From: Streptomyces jeddahensis
GTDB lineage: Bacteria; Actinomycetota; Actinomycetes; Streptomycetales; Streptomycetaceae
NCBI RefSeq assembly: GCF_001642995.1
Contig: NZ_LOHS01000069.1
Location: forward strand, 1-64,000
Direction: 5' to 3'
Length of the DNA: 64,000 nucleotides
A program made the position numbers and the translations under genes. Shown one piece after another: positions 30,877 through 38,823 of the stretch; the stretch's first letter is position 1; every line of letters starts with the position of its first letter. The notes under the pieces are model-generated. The model had not been told where the DNA came from. It ran no database searches and saw only the letters and a program-made list of their open reading frames with translations.

Positions 30877-31485
30877 TCATCGGGCTCGGTTCAGCGTCTG
30901 CAGAGCCGCCTTCAGCAACTGGCCGACCTGCGGGGTTCCCCCGGCCGCCTCGGCCTGCGGTGTGACCGCCACGACCGCCTCGTCGGCCTCACGCGTGGCG
31001 TAGCCGAGGCCCACGAGCGCCGCGTGCAGCTGGTCGCGCCAGCCGGCGGAGACCGGGGCGGCGGCCCCCGCGCCGGTGCCGATGGGCTCGCCGAGGCGGT
31101 CCTTCAGCTCCAGCAGGAGCTTCTGGGCGCCCTTCTTGCCGATGCCCGGGACGGCGGTGAGCGCCTTCTCGTCGCCGGTCGCGACGGCCCGGCGCAGCGC
31201 GTCGGGCGTGTGCACGGCAAGCATCGCCTGCGCGAGACGCGGTCCGACACCGCTGGCCGTCTGCAGGAGCTCGAAGGTCTGCCGCTCGTCGTCGTCCGCG
31301 AAGCCGTAGAGCGTGAGCGAGTCCTCCCGTACGACGAGGGACGTGGCGAGCTTCGCCGGCTGGCCGACGCGCAGCGTCGAGAGCGTGTTCGGCGTGCACT
31401 GGACGGCCATTCCGATGCCGCCGACCTCGACCACCGCGGCGTCGGGGGCGAGGGCGGCGACGGGGCCGCTGACGAAGGCGATCAT
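30877..31485 (-). CDS. ruvA: Holliday junction DNA-binding protein RuvA
   Basis: 202 residues. RuvA tetramers bind the junction and recruit RuvB. An N-terminal OB domain ([12 protein letters not shown]...), helix-hairpin-helix motifs ([30 protein letters not shown]), and a C-terminal RuvB-binding domain after a flexible Ala-rich linker are all present. The ATG at 31485 overlaps the ruvC stop by four bases. 214 bases separate it from ruvB, and I see nothing convincing in that gap. Confidence 0.95.
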   Translation of the reverse strand: MIAFVSGPVAALAPDAAVVEVGGIGMAVQCTPNTLSTLRVGQPAKLATSLVVREDSLTLYGFADDDERQTFELLQTASGVGPRLAQAMLAVHTPDALRRAVATGDEKALTAVPGIGKKGAQKLLLELKDRLGEPIGTGAGAAAPVSAGWRDQLHAALVGLGYATREADEAVVAVTPQAEAAGGTPQVGQLLKAALQTLNRAR

Positions 31486-32042
31486 CGGGTGACCTTCCGT
31501 GCGAGTGTGCGTTCTCCGAGGGTGTCGGCCCGGCGGGCCGCCTCGTGCGCCTGCTGGAGGCGGTTCATCGCGGGCGCGCGCCAGATGTGGCAGATGGCGA
31601 GGGCGAGGGCGTCCGCGGCGTCGGCGGGTTTCGGCGGCGCCGCGAGCCGCAGAAGGCGGGTGACCATGGCGCCGACCTGCGCCTTGTCGGCGCGTCCTGT
31701 GCCGGTGACGGCGGCCTTGACCTCGCTCGGCGTGTGCAGCGCGACGGGTAGTCCCCGGCGGGACGCGCAGAGCATGGCGACCGCGCTGGCCTGGGCGGTG
31801 CCCATGACCGTACGCACGTTGTGCTGGCTGAACACGCGCTCCACCGCGACGTATTCAGGCTGGTGCTCGTCAAGCCACTGCTCTATGCCCTGCTCGATGG
31901 CGACCAGGCGGTGGCCGATGTCGGCGTCCGCGGGCGTACGCACCACGCCGACCCCCCGCATCGTCAGCGGGCGGCCCGCGACGCCCTCGACGACGCCCAC
32001 GCCGCACCGGGTCAGCCCCGGGTCCACGCCGAGTACGCGCAT
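31482..32042 (-). CDS. ruvC: Crossover junction endonuclease RuvC
   Basis: 186 residues. Resolves Holliday junctions. Acidic active-site residues are visible in [14 protein letters not shown] (Asp7), [16 protein letters not shown] (Glu), and [12 protein letters not shown] (Asp). The first gene of ruvC-ruvA-ruvB. A strong terminator belonging to yebC lies just upstream, so its promoter must be in the ~90 bases 5' of 32042. Confidence 0.95.
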   Translation of the reverse strand: MRVLGVDPGLTRCGVGVVEGVAGRPLTMRGVGVVRTPADADIGHRLVAIEQGIEQWLDEHQPEYVAVERVFSQHNVRTVMGTAQASAVAMLCASRRGLPVALHTPSEVKAAVTGTGRADKAQVGAMVTRLLRLAAPPKPADAADALALAICHIWRAPAMNRLQQAHEAARRADTLGERTLARKVTR

Positions 32043-32133
32043 CGCGTGTCCCCCCTCCGCGGCCGAACCACCGCCGCCCTCGGATCGATCTTGGCCATGA
32101 CGCCCTCAGGCTATCCGGTGCCACCGACAACGA

Positions 32134-32172
32134 CGGTGGGCCGGTGAGGGGTCCTCCCTCACCGGCCCACCG
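32134..32172 (-). terminator. Strong terminator after yebC
   Basis: A perfect 17-bp stem, CGGTGGGCCGGTGAGGG (32134-32150) and CCCTCACCGGCCCACCG (32156-32172), with a GTCCT loop, about 30 bases past the yebC stop. It insulates ruvC from the pdx-yebC unit. Confidence 0.9.
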
Positions 32173-32202
32173 AAGTCACGGTCCGTCAGGCCTGGACCGA
32201 TG

Positions 32203-32955
32203 TCAGGCCTCGACCTTCTCCATGATGTCGTCGGAGACGTCGAAGTTGGCGAAGACGTTCTGCACGTCGTCGCTGTCCTCGAGCGCGTCGATCAGCTTGA
32301 AGATCTTCTTGGCGCCCTCCTCGTCCAGCTCGACCTGCATGGTCGGGACGAAGTTGGCCTCGGCCGAGTCGTAGTCGATGCCGGCGTCCTGCAGCGCGCT
32401 GCGCACGGCGACCAGGTCGGTGGCCTCGCTGATCACCTCGAAGTTCTCGCCGAGGTCGTTGACCTCCTCGGCGCCCGCGTCCAGCACGGCACCCAGGACG
32501 TCGTCCTCGGTGAGGTCGCCCTTGGGGACGATCACGACGCCCTTGCGGTTGAACAGGTACGAGACGGAGCCCGGGTCGGCCATGGAACCGCCGTTGCGGG
32601 TCATGGCGACGCGGACGTCCGAGGCGGCGCGGTTGCGGTTGTCGGTGAGGCACTCGATGAGCACCGCGACACCGTTGGGGCCGTAGCCCTCGTACATGAT
32701 CGTCTCGTAGTCGGCGCCACCGGCCTCGAGACCGGCGCCGCGCTTGACCGCGGAGTCGATGTTCTTGTTCGGAACCGACTGCTTCTTGGCCTTCTGGATG
32801 GCGTCGAAGAGCGTCGGGTTACCGTCCGGGTCGGCACCGCCCATGCGGGCCGCGACCTCGATGTTCTTGATGAGCTTCGCGAAGAGCTTGCCGCGCTTGG
32901 CGTCGATCACGGCCTTCTTGTGCTTCGTCGTGGCCCATTTAGAGTGGCCGGACAT
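32203..32955 (-). CDS. YebC/PmpR family protein
   Basis: 250 residues from ATG at 32955 with AAGGAG upstream. N-terminal [25 protein letters not shown] and the three-domain YebC pattern ([17 protein letters not shown]..., [13 protein letters not shown]) are unmistakable. Family members act as DNA-binding regulators or, in recent work, as factors that help ribosomes translate proline-rich stretches, so the molecular role here is not fixed by sequence. Proline-rich proteins in this window (P-loop kinase, MltG) make the second role interesting. It follows pdxT by ~50 bases. Confidence 0.92.
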   Translation of the reverse strand: MSGHSKWATTKHKKAVIDAKRGKLFAKLIKNIEVAARMGGADPDGNPTLFDAIQKAKKQSVPNKNIDSAVKRGAGLEAGGADYETIMYEGYGPNGVAVLIECLTDNRNRAASDVRVAMTRNGGSMADPGSVSYLFNRKGVVIVPKGDLTEDDVLGAVLDAGAEEVNDLGENFEVISEATDLVAVRSALQDAGIDYDSAEANFVPTMQVELDEEGAKKIFKLIDALEDSDDVQNVFANFDVSDDIMEKVEA

Positions 32956-33005
32956 CTGCCTGTCTCCTTCGCGTAACCCATCTCTGCAAACGAACTCCAG
33001 AGATC

Positions 33006-33617
33006 CTACAAGGCTCCGGCCGCGTCCCGGTTCTCGCGCACCATGTCCACAAAGAGGGCGTGCACGCGGTGGTCGCCGGTCAGTTCCGGGTGGAACGACG
33101 TGGCGAGCGCGTTGCCCTGGCGTACGGCGACGATGTGGCCCTCGTGCTCGGCGAGCACCTCGGCACGGGCACCGACCGACTCCACCCAGGGAGCGCGGAT
33201 GAAGACGCCCTCCACGGGGCCGCCCTCGACGCCTGCGATGTCGACCGCGGCCTCGAAGGACTCGTTCTGCCGCCCGAAGGCGTTGCGCCGCACGATCATG
33301 TCGATGCCGCCGATGGTCTCCTGGCCGGAGCGCGGGTCGAGGATCTTGTCGGCGAGCATGATCATGCCGGCGCAGGTGCCGTAGACGGGCATTCCGGCCT
33401 GCACGCGCGCGCGGAGGGGCTCCATCACGCCGAACAGGACGGCCAGCTTGGAGATGGTGGTCGACTCGCCACCGGGGACGATCAGGCCGTCGACCTCGGC
33501 GAGCTCCTCGGGGCGCCGGACCGGCCTGGCCACGGCGTCCGCCGCGGCCAGGGCGATCAGGTGCTCCCGTACGTCGCCCTGGAGCGCCAGGACGCCGATG
33601 ACAAGTGCGTCGCTCAT
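33006..33617 (-). CDS. pdxT: Pyridoxal 5'-phosphate synthase glutaminase subunit PdxT
   Basis: 203 residues. Class I glutaminase that feeds ammonia to PdxS. The catalytic Cys is in [10 protein letters not shown] (about residue 82), the His-x-Glu dyad in [18 protein letters not shown] near residue 47 is the oxyanion strand. It begins four bases after the pdxS stop. Confidence 0.96.
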   Translation of the reverse strand: MSDALVIGVLALQGDVREHLIALAAADAVARPVRRPEELAEVDGLIVPGGESTTISKLAVLFGVMEPLRARVQAGMPVYGTCAGMIMLADKILDPRSGQETIGGIDMIVRRNAFGRQNESFEAAVDIAGVEGGPVEGVFIRAPWVESVGARAEVLAEHEGHIVAVRQGNALATSFHPELTGDHRVHALFVDMVRENRDAAGAL

Positions 33618-33621
33618 CTGG

Positions 33622-34551
33622 TTACCAGCCGCGGTTCGCGTAGCGCTCGGCCTCGGGGAGGGTATCGCAGTTGATGCCGACCATGGCCTCGCCCAGGTTG
33701 CGGGAGGCGTCGGCGATGATCTTCGGGTCGTCGTAGAAGGTGGTGGCCTTCACGATGGCGGCGGCGCGCTTGGCCGGGTCGCCCGACTTGAAGATGCCGG
33801 AGCCGACGAAGACGCCCTCGGCGCCGAGCTGGCGCATCAGCGCGGCGTCGGCCGGGGTGGCGACACCACCTGCGGAGAACAACACGACGGGCAGCTTGCC
33901 GAGCTCGGCGACCTCCTTGACCAGCTCGTACGGGGCGCGCAGCTCCTTGGCGGCGGCGTACAGCTCGTGGTTGTCGTAGCCGCGGAGGCGGGCGATCTCG
34001 TTCTTGATCTGGCGCAGGTGGCGGACGGCCTCGACGACGTTGCCGGTGCCGGCCTCGCCCTTGGAGCGGATCATGGCCGCGCCCTCGGCGATACGGCGCA
34101 GGGCCTCGCCCAGGTTGGTCGCACCGCAGACGAAGGGGGTGGTGAAGGCCCACTTGTCGGAGTGGTTGACCTCGTCGGCCGGCGTGAGGACCTCGGACTC
34201 GTCGATGTAGTCCACGCCGAGGGACTGCAGGACCTGGGCCTCGACGAAGTGGCCGATGCGGGACTTGGCCATGACCGGGATCGAGACGGCGTCGATGATG
34301 CCCTCGATCATGTCCGGGTCGGACATGCGGGCCACGCCGCCGTCCTTGCGGATGTCGGCGGGGACGCGCTCCAGGGCCATCACTGCGACGGCACCCGCGT
34401 CCTCGGCGATCTTCGCCTGCTCGGGGGTGACGACGTCCATGATCACGCCGCCCTTGAGCTGCTCGGCCATACCGCGCTTCACGCGCGCGGTGCCGGTGGC
34501 CGGGGTGGTGTCGGAGCCGGGCTGGGGGGTGCTGGGGAGCGTGCTGGACAC
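33622..34551 (-). CDS. pdxS: Pyridoxal 5'-phosphate synthase lyase subunit PdxS
   Basis: 309 residues from GTG at 34551 (GAGG at good spacing). The TIM-barrel synthase joins ribose 5-phosphate, glyceraldehyde 3-phosphate and ammonia to make [23 protein letters not shown], the lysine-bearing [32 protein letters not shown] and [14 protein letters not shown] are family signatures. The 15-20 residue N-terminal extension is Ser/Thr/Pro-rich. An alternative GTG at 34563 would add four residues. Makes the PLP supply with PdxT. Confidence 0.96.
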   Translation of the reverse strand: MSSTLPSTPQPGSDTTPATGTARVKRGMAEQLKGGVIMDVVTPEQAKIAEDAGAVAVMALERVPADIRKDGGVARMSDPDMIEGIIDAVSIPVMAKSRIGHFVEAQVLQSLGVDYIDESEVLTPADEVNHSDKWAFTTPFVCGATNLGEALRRIAEGAAMIRSKGEAGTGNVVEAVRHLRQIKNEIARLRGYDNHELYAAAKELRAPYELVKEVAELGKLPVVLFSAGGVATPADAALMRQLGAEGVFVGSGIFKSGDPAKRAAAIVKATTFYDDPKIIADASRNLGEAMVGINCDTLPEAERYANRGW

Positions 34552-34735
34552 GGGTGACCTCACTCGGTGACTCGGTGAAGAGAGTTTCTGCAATCGTTGA
34601 GGAAACCGTCGCGATGCAGGCCACATCAAGGGCCAATGGTGACGCGGTGGCTCATTTTTCCCTTACCAGTGTGCGCCGGGCGCACCGCTGGGGGCCGCGC
34701 GGTCCTGGACCGGGCGGGACTTCGGACTTACCCGC

Positions 34736-35281
34736 CTAGGCAGCCGCGCGGTCCGCCAGTGCCGCCGGTGGCTCGTCGTCCATCTCGAAGGCCATCGGGA
34801 ACGGTGCGTGGCCCGCGAGCCGGAACCATCGCACCTTGCGATGCCTGCGCAGGGCCCGGGCCGCCCGTACGGAGTCGTTGTGGAACCGCCGCGCCATCGG
34901 GACCCGGCGTACGGCCTGGGCGAGTTCTCGGGCTGCTTCCTCGCCGCCGGGCGCCTCCCGTACCGCCTCGACCTGCTCAGGCTCCCCGAAAATCGCCCGC
35001 AGCGCCTGGCTGAGCTCGCTCTCGGCGACCTCGCGCTGCTCCTCCTCCGCCTGCCGGGCCGCGTGCGCCGCCTCGTAGAGCACGATGGAGGCGGCCGGGT
35101 CGAGCACACCCGAGGTGGCCAGTTCCTGCGCCACCGACGCACGGCGCAGCAGCTGGGCGTCGAGCGCGGCCCGCGCCGCGTCGATGCGGGCGTGCAGCCT
35201 GTCGAGGCGGCCCGCCGTCCAGCTCAGGTACAGGCCGATCACGACGAGGGCGACGACGATCCAGATCAGAGTGGAGGTCAC
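34736..35281 (-). CDS. LemA-like single-pass membrane protein
   Basis: 181 residues from GTG at 35281. An N-terminal helix (LIWIVVALVVIGLYLSW) is followed by a helical region TAGRLDRLHARIDAARAALDAQLLRRASVAQELATS, which resembles the start of LemA-family proteins (membrane anchor, then a long helical hairpin), and by VPMARRFHNDSVRAARALRRHRKV, also LemA-like in its FND motif. The C-terminus ends in PPAALADRAAA. Function unknown. It lies between the pimA and pdxS genes, with intergenic gaps on both sides. Confidence 0.75.
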   Translation of the reverse strand: MTSTLIWIVVALVVIGLYLSWTAGRLDRLHARIDAARAALDAQLLRRASVAQELATSGVLDPAASIVLYEAAHAARQAEEEQREVAESELSQALRAIFGEPEQVEAVREAPGGEEAARELAQAVRRVPMARRFHNDSVRAARALRRHRKVRWFRLAGHAPFPMAFEMDDEPPAALADRAAA

Positions 35282-35362
35282 GGGCGGCAAGGCTACCGGG
35301 GCGGCCAGGCCACCCGGCACGGGCGGCGGGGGGCCCTGACCACACGCGGCCGCGCGGTGCAC

Positions 35363-35650
35363 CTGGCGCACCGCACGCGCTGCCCGGACCGGCGCGCTGC
35401 CGCCCGCCCGGCACACGTCCGCACCGTGCCCATCGCACCGCCCCGCATCCGCAGAGCGGCACCGCACGTGCGCGGCATACCGCACGCGCTGCCCGGACCG
35501 GCGCGCTGCCGCCCCGCCTGGCACGGGTCCGCGCCCGCATCCATCGCACCCCGCACGCACCCGCAGAGCGGCCCGCACGCGCGCGTGCACCGTGCCAGGA
35601 GCACGCCCCCATGCACCGTGCCAGGAGCACCGCGCGCGTACACCGTGCGA
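35363..35650. repeat. Degenerate tandem duplication upstream of the LemA-like gene
   Basis: A 34-base block (CCGCACGCGCTGCCCGGACC...) occurs at 35371-35404 and again at 35480-35513, 109 bases apart; the following CATCGCACC...CCGCAGAGCGGC is also repeated, with indels. Further right, TGCACCGTGCCAGGAGCAC occurs twice (35586-35604 and 35612-35630), then a partial third copy. The ~400-base gap (35282-35688) between pimA and this gene has no other content I can support. Short frames here are low-complexity Cys/Arg-rich artefacts. Confidence 0.75.
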
Positions 35651-35688
35651 AGGGCTACGCGCGCGTGCCTGCCCCCGCCACGGCGCCC

Positions 35689-36849
35689 TCAGTCCCGCGC
35701 CAGCCCGAACCGCGCCCGCAGCCCCGTGCGTTCGTCGGCGGCCACCGACGCGGCGCCGTCCGCGACCGTCTCGTAGACCGCGAGGATGTCCGCGCCGACC
35801 GTCGACCAGTCGAAGCGGCGCACGTGCGCGCTGCCGCGGTCGCGGAGCTCCGCGCGGCGCTCGGCGTCGCCGAGGAGGCGCACGGCCGATGCGGCCAGCG
35901 CGTCGGCGTCCTCGTTGGTGAAGAGCTCACCCGCCTTGCCCCGGTCCAGCACCTGGGCGAACGCGTCGAGGTCGGAGGCGAGGACGGGCGCGCCCGCGGA
36001 CATCGCCTCGACCAGGATGATCCCGAAGCTCTCGCCGCCGGTGTTGGGCGCCACGTACACGTCGACGCTGCGCAGCAGCCTGGCCTTGTCCTCGTCGCTC
36101 ACCATGCCGAGGAACTCGACGCGGTCGCGCATCTGCGCGGGCAGTGTCTCGACGGCCTCCTCCTCGTCGCCGCGCCCGGCGACCAGCAGCCGGGCCTCCG
36201 GCCGCTCCGCCAGGATCTTGGGCAGGGCCTTCATCAGCACCGGAAGCCCCTTCCGGGGCTCGTCGATGCGGCCGATGAAGCCGATGGTCTGCCCCTGCCA
36301 CTCGGCCTTGGGCGCGGCGTCGGCGAAGAAGTCGACGTCCACGCCGTTGGGGATGACCACCGCGTCGCCGCCGAGGTGTTCGACGAGGGTCCGGCGTGCG
36401 TACTCGCTCACCGCGATCCGCGCGCTGATCTTCTCCAGCGCGGGCTGCAGGATCGGATACGCGGCGATCATCGCCCGGGACCGGGGGTTGGACGTGTGGA
36501 AGGTGGCGACGATGGGGCCTTGCGCGGCCCAGCAGGTGAGCAGCCCCAGCGAGGGCGACGTCGGCTCGTGGATGTGGATGACGTCGAAGGTGCCGTCGTG
36601 CAGCCAGCGCCGCACCCGCGCCGCGGACAGGAAGCCGAAGTTGAGCCGCGCGACCGAGCCGTTGTACGGCACAGGGACCGCCCGGCCCGCCGACACGACG
36701 TACCCCGGGAGCGGGGTGTCATCGTCCGCGGGGGCGAGGACGGACACCTCGTGCCCGAGGCGGATGAGGTGCTCGGCCAGGTCGCGGATGTGGAACTGGA
36801 CGCCGCCCGGCACGTCCCAGGAGTACGGGCAGACGATGCCGATCCTCAC
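35689..36849 (-). CDS. pimA: Phosphatidylinositol alpha-mannosyltransferase PimA-like
   Basis: 386 residues from GTG at 36849. A GT4-type GT-B glycosyltransferase that adds the first mannose of phosphatidylinositol mannosides at the inner face of the membrane, from GDP-mannose. The N-terminal RIGIVCPYSWDVPGGVQFH with the GGV substrate loop, IHIHEPTSPSLGL, and the C-terminal donor site GIILVEAMSAGAPV with its EX7E glutamates are typical of PimA. The start overlaps the acyltransferase stop (GTGA), so the three-gene PIM set is translationally coupled. Confidence 0.9.
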   Translation of the reverse strand: MRIGIVCPYSWDVPGGVQFHIRDLAEHLIRLGHEVSVLAPADDDTPLPGYVVSAGRAVPVPYNGSVARLNFGFLSAARVRRWLHDGTFDVIHIHEPTSPSLGLLTCWAAQGPIVATFHTSNPRSRAMIAAYPILQPALEKISARIAVSEYARRTLVEHLGGDAVVIPNGVDVDFFADAAPKAEWQGQTIGFIGRIDEPRKGLPVLMKALPKILAERPEARLLVAGRGDEEEAVETLPAQMRDRVEFLGMVSDEDKARLLRSVDVYVAPNTGGESFGIILVEAMSAGAPVLASDLDAFAQVLDRGKAGELFTNEDADALAASAVRLLGDAERRAELRDRGSAHVRRFDWSTVGADILAVYETVADGAASVAADERTGLRARFGLARD

Positions 36850-37811
36850 GCCCGCTCCCCCGCGTCCGCGGAGCCGGACGGCTGCCCCGGCTGCTCGGAA
36901 GCCCCCGGCCCGTTCCTGGGCTCCAGGTCCGCCAGCCACAAGCGCTGCAGCATGTGCCAGTCCTCCGGATGCTCGGCGATCCCCGTGGCGAAGGCGTCTG
37001 CCAGCGCCTGTGTCATGACAGACGTCTTCTCGGCCCGGGTACCTGATTCCGGCACCGGAATGGGCGGATGGACGCATCCCTTCATGACGGGCGAGTCGTC
37101 GTACCAGAGGGTGACCGGCAGCAGAAGGGCGCCGGTCTGCTGGGCGAGCATGGCCGGTCCCGCGGGCATCCGGGCCGTGTCGCCGAAGAACCGCACCTCG
37201 ACGCCCGACTCCGACAGGTCCCGGTCCGCGACGAGGCACACCATGCCGCCGGCGCGCAGCCGCCGCGCCAGCGTCCCGAAGGCCGAGCCGCCGGTGTGCG
37301 GCAGCACCTCCATGCCGAGGCTCTCGCGGTAGGCGACGAACCGGTCGTACAGCGTCTCCGGCTTCAGCCGCTCCGCGACCGTCGTGAAGGGCACACCGAG
37401 GTGCGTCGTCACCCAGGCCCCGGCGAGATCCCAGTTGGCCAGGTGCGGCAGGGCGACGATGACGCCCCGGCCCTCGGCAAGGCCGTCCGTCACGTAGTGG
37501 ATGTCCTTCACCTCGACGGCGGCGTTCACGCGCTCCTTGCTCCACGCCGGGAGCCGGAAGGACTCCATCCAGTAGCGCAGGTACGAGCGCATGCCCGCCT
37601 TGGAGAGCTCGGCGAGGCGCTCGGGGCCCGCGTCGGGCACCACGCGCGCGAGGTTGGCCTCGAGGCGCTGCACGCCCTTGCCGCGGCGCTTCCACGCGAT
37701 GTCGGCGATGGTCCGGCCGAGCCGCACGGCGACGGGCTCGGGGAGTTGCTTGACGGTGGCCCAGCCCAGTCCGTACAGGGCGTCCGTCAGCCGCTCCTGG
37801 ACAGGGCTCAT
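36846..37811 (-). CDS. Phosphatidylinositol mannoside acyltransferase (LpxL-like)
   Basis: 321 residues from ATG at 37811, which overlaps the pgsA stop by four bases (ATGA). A lysophospholipid/LpxL-type acyltransferase: HLANWDLAGAW contains the catalytic HX4D motif, and GGMVCLVADRDLSESGVEVRFFG and PAMLAQQTGALLLPV complete the family pattern. With PimA and the phosphatidylinositol phosphate synthase it makes acylated PIMs in the membrane. The gene is conserved in this place across actinobacteria. Confidence 0.93.
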   Translation of the reverse strand: MSPVQERLTDALYGLGWATVKQLPEPVAVRLGRTIADIAWKRRGKGVQRLEANLARVVPDAGPERLAELSKAGMRSYLRYWMESFRLPAWSKERVNAAVEVKDIHYVTDGLAEGRGVIVALPHLANWDLAGAWVTTHLGVPFTTVAERLKPETLYDRFVAYRESLGMEVLPHTGGSAFGTLARRLRAGGMVCLVADRDLSESGVEVRFFGDTARMPAGPAMLAQQTGALLLPVTLWYDDSPVMKGCVHPPIPVPESGTRAEKTSVMTQALADAFATGIAEHPEDWHMLQRLWLADLEPRNGPGASEQPGQPSGSADAGERA

Positions 37812-38482
37812 GAGGCGGCCCCGCTCTCCTGTGAGTCCTGGGACGACGCGGCGGCCTCGGCCTCCGCGGACTCCCTGCGGACGGTGACCACGCGCTGGAT
37901 GAGCGTGACGAGGCTGCCCACGGCCACGATCCACAGGGCGATCGGCAGCAGCACCTGGATGCCGGGCACGCCGAAGGCGTGCAGACCGGCCAGGCCCGCC
38001 GCGACCAGCGAGATCACCAGTCGCTCGGCACGCTCGACGAGACCGTTGACCGCGACCGGCAGGCCGATCGATTCTCCACGCGCCTTCGTGTACGACACGA
38101 CCTGGCCGCTGGCCAGGCAGAAGATGGCGACCGCGCAGAGGACGTTGTCGTTGCCGGTGCCCGCGTACCAGAGCGCGAAGCCACCGAAGATCGCACCGTC
38201 GGCGACACGGTCGAGCGTCGAGTCGAGGAAGGCCCCCCAGCGGCTGGAGCGGCCCAGCTGGCGCGCCATGTTGCCGTCGACCAGGTCCGAGAACACGAAC
38301 AGCGTGATGACGACGGTGCCCCAGAAGAACTCACCCCGGGGGTAGAAGACCAGCGCACCCGCCACCACACCGGCCGTCCCGATGAGTGTGACCGTGTCGG
38401 GGCTCACCCCTCGGCGGATGAGAAACGCGGCGAACGGTGTGAGGACACGCGTGAAGAATGCACGCGCGTACTTGTTCAGCAT
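37808..38482 (-). CDS. pgsA: CDP-alcohol phosphatidyltransferase (phosphatidylinositol phosphate synthase)
   Basis: 224 residues. CDP-OH-P-transferase motif DLVDGNMARQ...GAFLDSTLDR carries the family D-x2-D-G-x2-A-R-x8-G-x3-D-x3-D pattern, with about six helices around it. In actinobacteria the enzyme at this locus condenses CDP-diacylglycerol with inositol 1-phosphate; I follow that assignment because of the PIM neighbours. It is the first gene of pgsA-acyltransferase-pimA. A 16-bp palindrome and a -10-like TACGAT lie just upstream. Confidence 0.92.
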   Translation of the reverse strand: MLNKYARAFFTRVLTPFAAFLIRRGVSPDTVTLIGTAGVVAGALVFYPRGEFFWGTVVITLFVFSDLVDGNMARQLGRSSRWGAFLDSTLDRVADGAIFGGFALWYAGTGNDNVLCAVAIFCLASGQVVSYTKARGESIGLPVAVNGLVERAERLVISLVAAGLAGLHAFGVPGIQVLLPIALWIVAVGSLVTLIQRVVTVRRESAEAEAAASSQDSQESGAAS

Positions 38483-38536
38483 GGCCTTCCCGACGGTCGG
38501 TGAGCCGCGTGGCCCCTGCTGGCCACCGGCTGGCCC

Positions 38537-38558
38537 ATCGTAGCCACGCGCGCGTGGC
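38537..38558 (-). promoter_or_regulatory. Candidate pgsA promoter with 16-bp palindrome
   Basis: Reading the minus strand, TACGAT (38542-38537) resembles a -10 hexamer ~60 bases before the pgsA start. A perfect palindrome, GCCACGCGCGCGTGGC (38543-38558), fills the spacer upstream of it, where a repressor would block polymerase. No good -35 was found, so the promoter call is tentative; the palindrome is certain. Confidence 0.45.
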
Positions 38559-38574
38559 CGCGAGTGGCGGGCGT

Positions 38575-38644
38575 CTAGGCCCTGTCGTCAGACTCCCGCC
38601 GTCCGCCCGAAGGGCGGGCCCGGGAGTCTGACGACAAGGCCTAG
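38575..38644. repeat. 70-bp CTAG-bounded palindromic element
   Basis: Two 24-base arms, CTAGGCCCTGTCGTCAGACTCCCG in two parts, face each other with one mismatch (38575-38598 and 38621-38644), around an inner CCGCCC-GAA-GGGCGG hairpin. The ends are CTAG, the kind of 4-base target favoured by IS5-type transposases, so it may be a tiny non-autonomous element or remnant. It could equally be a terminator or operator between the divergent pgsA and EF-G-like genes. The remaining sequence from 38483 to 38823 has no gene. Confidence 0.6.
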
Positions 38645-38823
38645 GGCCGGGTGATCTCGTACGACGTATGGACGCACCGTTACGGGAGTGCAAAGCTCGA
38701 AAACATCGGGGCGTCGCCGGAGCCGCCACCGCTGGGGTGCCCCCGGCCCATGGCTGGAGGAAGGAAAGCCGCAGGTCCACGCCCTGACAGACCTCACCGT
38801 GCACGAAACCGGGAGGCAGGAGA

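Noticed and set aside
30674..30880. 68-codon minus frame starting with ATGA overlap at the ruvA stop
   Set aside because: The overlap looks like coupling, but the product is low-complexity Arg/Pro/Gly with no RBS evidence or conservation I recall.
38575..38644. Active insertion sequence
   Set aside because: There is no transposase frame inside or near the 70-bp palindrome, so at most it is a non-autonomous remnant.
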